Assembly (NCBI GenBank): GCA_018267435.1
Contig: JAFDYM010000144.1
Coordinates: 1-13,963, forward strand
Source of the DNA: Bacteroidota bacterium
GTDB taxonomy: Bacteria; Bacteroidota; Bacteroidia; Chitinophagales; LD1
DNA length: 13,963 nt
Direction: 5' to 3'
The translations under genes and the position numbers were made by a program. Position 1 is the stretch's first letter, and each line of letters starts with the position of its first letter. The notes beneath the pieces were generated by a model that was not told where the DNA came from, made no database searches, and saw only the letters and a list, made by a program, of their open reading frames with translations. Shown here piece by piece: positions 1 to 7,900 of the stretch.

Positions 1-660
1 AACAGCGAGGGGCAGGAAATACAGCCGCAAGGCAAATGGCGCCAAGTAGCATTTAAGAATGATAACCCATTAGTACTGGAGTTGGCATGTGGCAAAGGCG
101 ACTATACCCTAGGCCTAGCCAAGCGCTACCCAGGTAAAAACTTTATGGGTATAGATAGCAAGGGCGCCCGCCTGTTTACCGGTAGCAAAACCGCTACCGA
201 GCAGGGCTTGAACAATGTGGCATTTACACGCTTGCGTATAGAGAATATAACCAACTTTTTTGCCGAGAGCGAGGTAGATGAAATATGGATAACCTTTCCC
301 GATCCATTCCCAAAGGCGGATGGTGCCAAGCGTAGGCTTAGCGCGCCTAAGTTTTTGCATAGGTACGAGAAGGTGTGCAAGCCAGGTGCCATTATACACT
401 TTAAAACAGACGACTTACCTCTATTCCACTTTACTAAGGAGATGGTAGATGAGCAGGGATATAAGGTACTATATTATAAGGAGGACATTTACTCGGCACC
501 ATTCGAATACGAGGAACTGGGCATACAAACCCACTACGAACGTAGCCACTTGGCCAACGGCCGTACTATTAACTACATCCGCTTTGAGATGCCACTACAA
601 AAGCGCAACCTGCCTGTAGAGGTAAACCATATACCTGAAGAGGATGATGAGCAGGAATAG
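1..660 (+). CDS. trmB: tRNA (guanine-N7-)-methyltransferase, 5' truncated by window edge
   Basis: SAM-dependent enzyme that methylates G46 in the variable loop of tRNAs. The reading frame is open from base 1, so the true start lies upstream; by family comparison perhaps 20-30 residues are missing. The TTG at 82 inside the SAM motif is not the start. Visible marks are the SAM-binding motif LELACGKG (bases 76-99), an acidic strand end GID near base 148, and the family motif TFPDPFPK (292-315) followed by KRRL. HFKTDD (about 400-417) belongs to the catalytic core. Bacteroidota homologues carry GKW and FKNDNP just before the SAM motif, as seen here at 31-69. The C-terminus ends in an acidic EEDDEQE tail. 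The next gene begins 49 bases downstream on the same strand, so co-transcription is plausible. Family assignment is secure. Confidence 0.95.
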   Translation, partial: NSEGQEIQPQGKWRQVAFKNDNPLVLELACGKGDYTLGLAKRYPGKNFMGIDSKGARLFTGSKTATEQGLNNVAFTRLRIENITNFFAESEVDEIWITFPDPFPKADGAKRRLSAPKFLHRYEKVCKPGAIIHFKTDDLPLFHFTKEMVDEQGYKVLYYKEDIYSAPFEYEELGIQTHYERSHLANGRTINYIRFEMPLQKRNLPVEVNHIPEEDDEQE

Positions 661-709
661 CATGCTGAAGACCGGCTATACAATTTAAGTTTTTAGTATC
701 TTACATTAT

Positions 710-1072
710 ATGCCTAGTAAGAAGAACGCCACGGCTATTGATAAGCCTAAAAAAGACTACACTTTTTTCGAGAATGTATGGGCAGTAGCACGCCTAATAC
801 CCAAAGGCCGGGTAACCAGCTATGGTGCTATAGCCAAATACCTGGGTGGCAGCCCACGTGTGGTGGGCTATGCCATGAACGGCTGCGGCGATGTAAAACC
901 CAAGGTACCCGCCCACCGCGTACTTAACCGAAACGGCCTTTTAACTGGCCGCCACCACTTTAACCCACCAGAACTTATGCAGCAGCTGCTTGAAAAAGAG
1001 AAAATAAAGGTAGAAAAGGACCAAGTGGTAGACTTTAAGCGCCTGTTTTGGGACCCTGCCACAGAGCTATAA
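710..1072 (+). CDS. Alkyltransferase-like (ATL) protein, MGMT/Ogt fold without the catalytic cysteine
   Basis: This 120-residue protein is the DNA-binding domain of the O6-alkylguanine-DNA alkyltransferase family. Visible landmarks are PKGRVTSYG (31-39, with Tyr38), the helix-turn-helix segment with Arg50 at the position of the base-flipping arginine finger (SPRVVGYAM), and the active-site loop VPAHRVLNRNG (66-76). In active enzymes that loop reads PCHRV, and in the classical ATL proteins PWHRV; here residue 68 is Ala. It therefore should not transfer alkyl groups. By analogy with ATL proteins it may bind O6-alkylguanine, flip the base and flag the lesion for nucleotide excision repair. That role is inferred from the family. 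ATG 710 is chosen because the domain begins about 18 residues later and there is no better upstream start. The short N-terminal stretch is basic (KK, KPKK). A G7 tract starts immediately after the TAA. Confidence 0.88.
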   Translation: MPSKKNATAIDKPKKDYTFFENVWAVARLIPKGRVTSYGAIAKYLGGSPRVVGYAMNGCGDVKPKVPAHRVLNRNGLLTGRHHFNPPELMQQLLEKEKIKVEKDQVVDFKRLFWDPATEL

Positions 1073-1184
1073 GGGGGGGTAGCAACTGAGAAAAAGTGGG
1101 AACCCCCTACCCTCAAAATGGCTTATAAATATTTGATTTTCAAGTGGTATATTTTATATACTGTAACCACCCCCCTGTTTTTTT
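1073..1184 (+). terminator. Possible terminator / alternative RNA structure after the atl gene
   Basis: The stop codon is followed directly by seven G and a T (1073-1080). This tract can pair with ACCCCCC at 1169-1175, which is followed by T7 at 1178-1184. That would make a long-loop intrinsic terminator. The loop holds a smaller GTGGT...ACCAC hairpin (1144-1148 with 1166-1170). A second complement, ACCCCC at 1102-1107, could compete for the same G tract. No folding calculation was done, and the large loop makes this weaker than a classical terminator. Confidence 0.3.
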
Positions 1185-1289
1185 GATATGCGATTGTACC
1201 CCTTGTATTAAGAAATGATGAATAAGCAGATTGGCATATTGACATCCATAGAAAACGATATTATCTTAACTGAAAAATAACGGCAGAAG

Positions 1290-1320
1290 TTTCGGAATTA
1301 ATGGGAACTGGGTATTTTTG
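1290..1320 (+). promoter_or_regulatory. Candidate distal Bacteroidota-type promoter
   Basis: TATTTTTG at 1313-1320 fits the Bacteroidota -7 box TAnnTTTG. The TTT at 1290-1292 is a poor -33 element at a spacing of 20. It would start transcription near 1327, just before the hairpin at 1338-1355, giving either a small RNA or a 5' leader of about 230 bases. Confidence 0.3.
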
Positions 1321-1337
1321 CAATCCCTTAAATACTT

Positions 1338-1355
1338 GCGCCTTTACAAGGGCGC
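1338..1355 (+). other. Compact GC-rich hairpin
   Basis: GCGCC(TT) pairs with (AG)GGCGC across a very short loop. It gives five GC pairs plus a G-U and an A-U pair. It stands out in an AT-rich spacer and lies about 11 bases downstream of the expected start of the distal promoter. No T run follows, so it is not a terminator. Confidence 0.35.
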
Positions 1356-1496
1356 ACCCTATAACCGGACAAGCTAAAGTGGTGCTATAATTTGGAGAGA
1401 TTGTAACACCGGTAAGTACGCACAACAATGTAGTTATACGCAGGTATATGCTATAAAGTTGCGTAGGGCTAACCAAAATCATACTTTAAAGAAACG

Positions 1497-1524
1497 TTGA
1501 ATAAACACTTGGGCAGTATTTTTG
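1497..1524 (+). promoter_or_regulatory. Promoter of the giant surface protein gene
   Basis: TTG at 1497-1499 and TATTTTTG at 1517-1524 match the Bacteroidota -33/-7 pattern (TTG, TAnnTTTG) with a 17-base spacer. The start of transcription would fall near 1530. That leaves a leader of about 30 A/C-rich bases before ATG 1559, with no Shine-Dalgarno sequence, as is usual in this phylum. Confidence 0.6.
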
Positions 1525-1558
1525 TAACTAAGCACACGGACACACACAACAAAGCATT

Positions 1559-4500
1559 ATGAAGTTAAAACTTTTACGCTTCGCCATTGCGGCGCTTTTC
1601 ATTATTGGTACTACAGCTGGCGCTTGGGCGCAGACCACGCTTGCTTCGCATGATGGGGTAACGGCTACAGGAGACGCTGCTGGTTGGACACGGACTAACA
1701 TAGCAACTAGCACTACCTATATGCAGCTAATAGCTTCAAATGCTGTATTGGTTAGTCCATCAATGAATTTTTCGGGCTACGGTTCTCTTGCGCTTAATTT
1801 CAAGGCAAGGACCTTTGGTGGTACAAATACTACAGCAAATACAGTAACGGTTTCTATTTCGGTAAACGGTGGTGGAGCTTGGACGACATTAGGTACAAGG
1901 ACTCCTACCACTAATAGTTTAACTGCTCAATCGGCGTTTAGTCTTAATTCTTACTCTACCGAAACGACCGTACTAATTCGTTTTCAATCATTGGGAGGTA
2001 CTGGTAGTATAGGTGTGGGTATAGATGATATAGCAATAACTGGTGTATCTGCCCCATCGTGCGGTTCTGCCACCGTTACATCATCGGCAGCTACTGGCGT
2101 TACTACAAGTGCCGCTACACTTAACGGCGATGTATCATCAATAGGCTCGGGTAGTGCTACTACAGTAACTGCCAAAGGCTTTTTGTATTCGTTAAACAGC
2201 AACTTATCAGCAGGTACTTATACTAGTAACGGTTCAGGTACTGGTGCATATACTGCCAACTTAAGCAGCTTGGCGGCTAACACCCGTTATTATTACAGGG
2301 CTTATGCACGTAACGATTGCCCCGATACGGCAGTTACAGCAACAGCTTCAGTATATACTTCACCCGATGCACCTGTAGCTAACGCTGCAGGCAGCGTAAC
2401 CACCAATAGCTTTGCCGCTAGTTGGAACAACGTAACGGGTAGCGAAACTGAAACATACCAGATACAGGTTTCTACCAGTAATACATTCGGCTCTACCGTG
2501 GTTGACCAAACATCTACCAGCGGTAGCACCATATCGGGCTTAAGCAGCGGTACTACTTATTACTATCGTGTGCGTGCTACCAACACAGGTGGCAGCGGTG
2601 CTTGGAGCAACGTAGTAAGCTTTAGTACTACCGATAACAGTATGCTTATAAATGCGGTAAACGTAAACATAACCGAAAACTTTAACTCATACGTAGCAAC
2701 ATTGGCTACTATGCCTGTGGGTTGGACCTCGTCATCGGCTACCTTTGTAGGTGCAGGTGGCAGCGGCAGCAGCGGCGGCGGTAACTACTACAATACACAA
2801 ACTGCTGGCGATAATAGCTTGGGCGTATTGCGTACAGGTAGTACCGATATTACCCTATCGGTAAACATACGCAACACTACAGGTGTAACTATCAATACCT
2901 TAGTATTGTCATACGACTTTGAACAATGGCGCTACGCTAACACAAGCGGCTTTAGTGTTACTGAGTCGGGCTTAGGTGCATCGGTTACAGGCCTTAACCA
3001 AAATGGTACTGCAAGTGGTAGCGGGGTAACGGTTACGGCAAAAAGCGTAATTCTTACAGGTCTTAGCATAGCCAACAACGCTAGCTTTAGCTTAAATTTT
3101 CTTGCCTTCGACGTAACAGGTTCAGATAACGGTATGTCAATTGATAACTTTACGGTATTGGCTAACCCTACCGTATTGCCAGTAGATACTATAACTACAG
3201 GCGCCATAAGCTTGGCTAGCAACTGTGCGGGCACTAGCGTTACGGTTCCTTTTAGCGCACAGGGCGCATTTAGCACAGGCAACGTATATACTGCACAGCT
3301 AAGTAATGCTGCGGGCAGTTTTGCATCGCCAGTAGCTATAGGTACACTTACCAGCACTGCTACTAGCGGCAACATAAGCGCTACTATACCAGCAGGTACT
3401 GCTACAGGTACTGGCTACCGTATACGTGTAGTAAGCAGCAACATAGCACTTACAGGTAGCGATAACGGCACTAACCTTACTATAAACGCACTACCGGCTA
3501 CACCGGCTAACCCTACGGCAGCGGCTAACCCAGCTTGTGCATCTACTACCTTAAATACAATGACGCCTGCTGCGGGTACTACCAACTACTGGCAAGGTAC
3601 TACAGCTAGCGGCACTAGCACTAGCCAAAGCACAGCTTCTACTTACAACGTAAGCAGCAGCAATACATATTATGTACGTGCGCAAGATAACACCAGCCTT
3701 TGCTGGTCGAGCGGTAGCGGTAGCTTGGCAGTAATAATAACTAGCTCGCCAGCGCAACCTAGCAGCATAGTACGCAGCCCAAGCGGCAACGTATGTAACG
3801 GTAGCTCATATACCCTATCGGTAACCGATGTACCGGGTACTACTTACACTTGGGTATTGCCAAGCGGCTGGGTACAAACTGCCGGTGGTACTACCAACTC
3901 GATAAGCGTAACAGCAGGTGCAAGTATAGGCACTATAAGCGTAACCCCAAGCAACGGCTGCGGTACAGGTACTGTACGTAACTTGTCGATAGCATCGGTA
4001 GGTACAGGTGCTATGGTTACCTTGCAGCCAGCCGATGCAAGTATATGCAGCGATGCTACTTTAACTTTCAATACAACTGTAACAGGTGCCTCGGCACTAA
4101 GGTGGCAGTATAGCGATGATAACGGATTTACATGGACCGATATGTACGATGGCAGCTATGGTATAAGTGGTGCAGCTACTAGTAACCTAAGCCTAGCTTA
4201 CCCACAAACCAATGCATGGTACGATTATGCATTCCGCCTAAAAGCTACTGGCACAGGCTGTGGCGATAGCTACTCGCAAAATGCATATACCATAGGCGAT
4301 CCTCCGGTAGTAACCGTGCCGGGTACCGATACAACACTTTACTACCAAAACTTCGGTACTGTAAACGATGCTCCACTACCTACAGGTATGAGCACCTATA
4401 GCAGCCCAAGTGGCAGCACTCTATGGCAAGTAAAAGCAGGTACTGCTAACAGTAGCGGCTATACTGGCGCCAGCGGTGGTGGCCACGCTTACTTGGCAAA

Positions 4501-7500
4501 CAACAGTACCGATGCAGATAAAGTAGTATACCTTGAACTGCCTACTATAAATACAACTAACAAAAACAATATACAATTAATATGGGCTGGCCGTCGTAGT
4601 AGCTCATACTACGGCTTGCAATTGCTTGAGTACAGCGTAAACGGCGGTGCTTGGCAAGGTATGCCTTACTACTATCTTACACAGTATGTAGATGGCAACT
4701 GGAGGTTAGAGAACAGTGGCGATATGATACAGCTACCTAGCGCAGCCAGCAACGTAAGCAACTTAAGGATACGTATATCTATACCAGTACACAGCAGCGG
4801 TAACTTCCGTATAGATGATATAACCGTAAAAGGCAGTAAAATGGATGTAGCAGCAGCTACTGTATGTAGCGGTGCTAGCTTTAACCTACCTTATAGCGAA
4901 GTGATAATTGGTGCCGATAAATATAGCTTAACAGTTAGCCCTGCCATACCAGGCTTTAGCCCAGTGGTAGATGCTACCTTGCCAGCTAACCAAATACCTG
5001 TAACTGTACCTGCTAACACACCTGCAGGTATATACCAATTCAAGCTTTCGGTAAAAAGCACCACTACAGGTTGTACATCGCTAGCTGAGCAGGGTTACAT
5101 GGTACAAGTAAACAAGGTAACGGCTACTGCTAGCAATACAGGTGCTTATACCGCAGGCCAAACTATAAGCCTAAGCAGCAGCGCTACCGGTGCTACTGGT
5201 ACATTGGGCTATAGCTGGAGCGGCCCTTCAACATTTACAGCAGCCGTAGCTAACCCTACCCGTGCGGGTGCACAAACAAGCTTTGCGGGTACATATACCG
5301 TAACTATAACCGATGATGGTACAACTTGTAGCGCTACTGCTAGTACTACCGTAGTAGTAAATGCTTCGCCTACTGCATATACATGGACTGGAAACCTTAG
5401 CACCGAGTGGAACAATGCAGGCAACTGGGATATGAACGCAATACCTAACGATTGTGCCCACAACGTAATAGTACCTAGCAATCCACCAAGTGGTAACTAC
5501 CCTGCTATAGATGTAGTAGTAAGTGTAGGGAACATACAGCTAGGCAACAATTCGCGTATTACGCTTGACGCTGACTTGAACGTGTGTGGCAACTGGACTG
5601 GTGCCCCTGCTACCCCAGCTATATTGTTGGGTAATTCAAAAGTAGTATTCCAAGGTGGTGCGCAGCAAAACATAAGTGGTAAAACACAGTTTAATACTTT
5701 ACAGGCTAACAACAACGCAGGCGTACAAGTACAAAGCGGTAGCGCAGTGCAGATATTTACTGCACTTGAGCTGAAAGCTGGCGACTTTAACGCAGGCAAC
5801 AACTTAGTTACCTTCCGTAGTATATCTACTACCGAAGTAGGTATTATCAACAACTTCTCGGCGGGCTTTGCCGGTACTATGTCGGGTTCAATAAAAGCTG
5901 AGCGCTACTACGATAGCCCAGCTGCACAAAGCTTTAGCCAACACTTTATGGGTTCACCGGTTAATGCCCCTTCAGTAAGCCAATTTGGTGCTACTGGTGT
6001 ACCGGGCATGGTTCAACCACTTAACTGTTGGATAGATAGCTTTGCAGTAGGCTCGCCTTACGGCAGCATGTATGAATATGTAGAAGCTAACGGTACTACC
6101 TGCGGCGTACAAGTATGGAACGCTCTAACTAGCGGAACTACTGTAAACGGTAAAGGCTATAGCGTAGCACGCACCGGCGCGGGTACACTTACTTTGAACG
6201 GTGCACCTAACCTTAACAGCACCTACAGCGTAAGCGGCTTGGGCAACACTGGCTACAGCAACTCTGCCAGCTATGCACAAACCCCACCACTTACTACTGT
6301 AACTATCAATAGCGGCTGGCACTTAGTGGCTAACCCTTACCTAGCCGACCTTAACCTAACTACGCACGCTGCCAACAGCGCCTTCGATGCACAAATACAA
6401 GTATGGGAAGCTACTGGCCCTTATGCAGGTACTTACCGTCCGCGTATGACTAACTCAAACGCTGTATTGGCTCCGTTCCAAGCGTTCCTAGTACACAAAA
6501 CTGCTGTAGGTGGCACGGCTACTTACAACTTGTATGCTAGCGACCGTACATTGGCAGCAGCTACTTTCTATCGCCAGGCTAACCAAAGCGAATTGAAACT
6601 AGTAGCACAGAACTTAACTACAGGTTTGCTTGATGAAACTTATGTTGCTTTCAATACCGATGCATCTACCCAGTTTGATGTAGAGTACGATGCCAACAAA
6701 GTACAAGGTAGCAACACAAGGCACACTATATACAGCGTAGTAAACGGTACCGATTATGCTATCAACACGCTAAACAATGCTGAGCAAACTTCGACCGTAC
6801 CTGTAAGCATGAGGCCAGGTGCCGATGCTAGCTTTAAGTTTACCGTAGAAGGTATCAACACTTTCGATGCTACCCAATACATATACTTGGAAGACAAGGC
6901 AACTGGCCAAATGATAGACCTACGCCAGAACCCTGAGTACACTTTCAACATGAATACTACCGAGGCTTTCGACCGTTTTGTATTGCACTTTACACCTGCA
7001 GCGCAGTTTGCTGCTGCCGATGCTACTTGCGAAACACAAGGTACCATAAACGTAACACAGCCAGGTGCTGCTAGCTGGAACTACACTGTAACCGATGCCA
7101 ACAACACAACTATAAGCAGTGGTACATTGAACGAAACTAGCCCAGTAACTGTACACGCTGCAACAGGTGTATACACTGTTACATTGGTAGATGCAAACAA
7201 CTACACCGTAGCGCGTAACGTAATGATAAGCGGCAACAACGCTGCCGATGCTACATTCAACACTTCGGCTACTACAGTTGAAGAAGGTGCCGATGTGGTG
7301 TTTACCGCTAACCAAGCAGGTGCTACCTACAGCTGGAACCTAGGCAACGGTGCTACTGCTACTGGCAGCGGCGTAACTATGGCTTACACTACACCTGGCG
7401 TATACAGTGTAGAGTTGACAGTAACTACCGCAAACGGCTGTAGCGCTACAAGCACGGTATTGGTAACTGTAAATGCTAAGGTAGAAACTGGCATAAAAGA

Positions 7501-7747
7501 TGTAACCGATGCTAACTTGAAACTATGGAGCAATGGCAACAAGGTATATGTTGACTTTAGCAAGGCAAAGTTGAACAACGCCAACGTAGGTATATACAAC
7601 CTAATAGGTCAAGAGCTTAGCAAAGAGAATGTAACAGGTACTATCTATATTAAGGAAGTAACACAGTTTGAAGCTGGTTATGTAATAGTAAGGGTAGAAA
7701 ACAACGGCAACGTAACTACCAAAAAACTACTAATAGCTAACAAGTAG
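1559..7747 (+). CDS. Giant multidomain cell-surface/secreted protein with type IX secretion C-terminal tail
   Basis: This 2062-residue protein is probably an adhesin or other surface protein exported by Sec and then the type IX system. The signal peptide is residues 1-24, with a charged MKLKLLR start, a hydrophobic core and a cut after AWA. Approximate modules follow: jelly-roll 25-162 (ends IDDIAITG); two FN3-like units 166-268 and 270-357; a second jelly-roll 361-540; Ig/PKD-like units 541-917, several with paired Cys; a third jelly-roll 920-1095 (ends RIDDITVKG); Ig and PKD-like 1096-1270. From about 1276 a module opens with TWTGNLSTEWNNAGNW and contains GWHLVANPY near 1585, a pattern common in large Bacteroidota surface proteins. 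A PKD-like unit with YSWNLGNG lies at 1895-1973. The tail, 1974-2062, carries VGIYNLIGQ, GYVIVRV and a basic KKLLIANK end, the type A sorting signature. No catalytic motif is visible. It stands alone between its own promoter and terminator. Serine, Asn and Ile codon choice changes sharply after about residue 165. Confidence 0.88.
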   Translation: MKLKLLRFAIAALFIIGTTAGAWAQTTLASHDGVTATGDAAGWTRTNIATSTTYMQLIASNAVLVSPSMNFSGYGSLALNFKARTFGGTNTTANTVTVSISVNGGGAWTTLGTRTPTTNSLTAQSAFSLNSYSTETTVLIRFQSLGGTGSIGVGIDDIAITGVSAPSCGSATVTSSAATGVTTSAATLNGDVSSIGSGSATTVTAKGFLYSLNSNLSAGTYTSNGSGTGAYTANLSSLAANTRYYYRAYARNDCPDTAVTATASVYTSPDAPVANAAGSVTTNSFAASWNNVTGSETETYQIQVSTSNTFGSTVVDQTSTSGSTISGLSSGTTYYYRVRATNTGGSGAWSNVVSFSTTDNSMLINAVNVNITENFNSYVATLATMPVGWTSSSATFVGAGGSGSSGGGNYYNTQTAGDNSLGVLRTGSTDITLSVNIRNTTGVTINTLVLSYDFEQWRYANTSGFSVTESGLGASVTGLNQNGTASGSGVTVTAKSVILTGLSIANNASFSLNFLAFDVTGSDNGMSIDNFTVLANPTVLPVDTITTGAISLASNCAGTSVTVPFSAQGAFSTGNVYTAQLSNAAGSFASPVAIGTLTSTATSGNISATIPAGTATGTGYRIRVVSSNIALTGSDNGTNLTINALPATPANPTAAANPACASTTLNTMTPAAGTTNYWQGTTASGTSTSQSTASTYNVSSSNTYYVRAQDNTSLCWSSGSGSLAVIITSSPAQPSSIVRSPSGNVCNGSSYTLSVTDVPGTTYTWVLPSGWVQTAGGTTNSISVTAGASIGTISVTPSNGCGTGTVRNLSIASVGTGAMVTLQPADASICSDATLTFNTTVTGASALRWQYSDDNGFTWTDMYDGSYGISGAATSNLSLAYPQTNAWYDYAFRLKATGTGCGDSYSQNAYTIGDPPVVTVPGTDTTLYYQNFGTVNDAPLPTGMSTYSSPSGSTLWQVKAGTANSSGYTGASGGGHAYLANNSTDADKVVYLELPTINTTNKNNIQLIWAGRRSSSYYGLQLLEYSVNGGAWQGMPYYYLTQYVDGNWRLENSGDMIQLPSAASNVSNLRIRISIPVHSSGNFRIDDITVKGSKMDVAAATVCSGASFNLPYSEVIIGADKYSLTVSPAIPGFSPVVDATLPANQIPVTVPANTPAGIYQFKLSVKSTTTGCTSLAEQGYMVQVNKVTATASNTGAYTAGQTISLSSSATGATGTLGYSWSGPSTFTAAVANPTRAGAQTSFAGTYTVTITDDGTTCSATASTTVVVNASPTAYTWTGNLSTEWNNAGNWDMNAIPNDCAHNVIVPSNPPSGNYPAIDVVVSVGNIQLGNNSRITLDADLNVCGNWTGAPATPAILLGNSKVVFQGGAQQNISGKTQFNTLQANNNAGVQVQSGSAVQIFTALELKAGDFNAGNNLVTFRSISTTEVGIINNFSAGFAGTMSGSIKAERYYDSPAAQSFSQHFMGSPVNAPSVSQFGATGVPGMVQPLNCWIDSFAVGSPYGSMYEYVEANGTTCGVQVWNALTSGTTVNGKGYSVARTGAGTLTLNGAPNLNSTYSVSGLGNTGYSNSASYAQTPPLTTVTINSGWHLVANPYLADLNLTTHAANSAFDAQIQVWEATGPYAGTYRPRMTNSNAVLAPFQAFLVHKTAVGGTATYNLYASDRTLAAATFYRQANQSELKLVAQNLTTGLLDETYVAFNTDASTQFDVEYDANKVQGSNTRHTIYSVVNGTDYAINTLNNAEQTSTVPVSMRPGADASFKFTVEGINTFDATQYIYLEDKATGQMIDLRQNPEYTFNMNTTEAFDRFVLHFTPAAQFAAADATCETQGTINVTQPGAASWNYTVTDANNTTISSGTLNETSPVTVHAATGVYTVTLVDANNYTVARNVMISGNNAADATFNTSATTVEEGADVVFTANQAGATYSWNLGNGATATGSGVTMAYTTPGVYSVELTVTTANGCSATSTVLVTVNAKVETGIKDVTDANLKLWSNGNKVYVDFSKAKLNNANVGIYNLIGQELSKENVTGTIYIKEVTQFEAGYVIVRVENNGNVTTKKLLIANK

Positions 7748-7765
7748 AACGTACTTAGTAGTTGA

Positions 7766-7815
7766 TAAATCTAAAAACGGCTTTCAGTTTATTCTGAAGG
7801 CCGTTTTTAGATTTA
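7766..7815 (+). terminator. Strong intrinsic terminator of the giant surface protein gene, probably bidirectional
   Basis: A 22-bp stem (7766-7787 with 7794-7815) closes on a 6-base loop TTTATT, with a single G-U wobble. The GC core is ACGGCTTTCAG / CTGAAGGCCGT, flanked by AAAAA on the left and TTTTT on the right, so it can stop transcription from either side. It begins 19 bases after the TAG of the upstream gene. Confidence 0.92.
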
Positions 7816-7869
7816 CGCTAAGTGGTTTGTATTATAAAGTAAGGACCTTGCACATTAAGTTATAGGGAC

Positions 7870-7900
7870 AAAAAAAAATCCCCCATCGGATGATGGAGGA
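7870..7900 (-). terminator. Intrinsic terminator on the minus strand
   Basis: Read leftward, the arms at 7892-7900 and 7879-7887 form a 9-bp stem (one G-U) with a 4-base loop. Nine T follow (the A run 7870-7878 on the plus strand). It is correctly oriented to end leftward transcription from the hydrolase gene at 8188-8847. It lies about 290 bases beyond that gene's stop, leaving either a long 3' UTR or room for a separate small transcript. Confidence 0.8.

Larger units (their letters stand above)
1185..1558. other. Gene-free stretch upstream of the giant surface protein
   Basis: I find no convincing protein gene here. A 73-codon minus-strand frame (1261-1482) has no recognisable features. 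The stretch holds two copies of the box TATTTTTG (1313-1320 and 1517-1524) and a compact hairpin GCGCC...GGCGC at 1338-1355. Further complementary pieces exist: GCACC 1354-1358 with GGTGC 1381-1385, and ACCGG 1364-1368 with CCGGT 1409-1413, though they are partly mutually exclusive. The stretch could be a long regulated leader or a small RNA, or simply spacer. Confidence 0.4.

Noticed and set aside
82..660. TTG at 82 as the start of the methyltransferase
   Set aside because: It lies inside the SAM-binding motif, and the frame is open back to base 1 with family-typical residues, so the gene is cut by the window edge.
1261..1482. 73-codon minus-strand frame in the gap before the giant gene
   Set aside because: It has no recognisable motif and no promoter placed for it. 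It also crosses the hairpin and the promoter box at 1313-1320.
2932..3375. 147-codon antisense frame, and other long antisense frames inside the giant gene
   Set aside because: They follow from the biased Thr/Ser/Gly/Ala codon pattern of the sense gene. Their products are low-complexity and have no independent signals.
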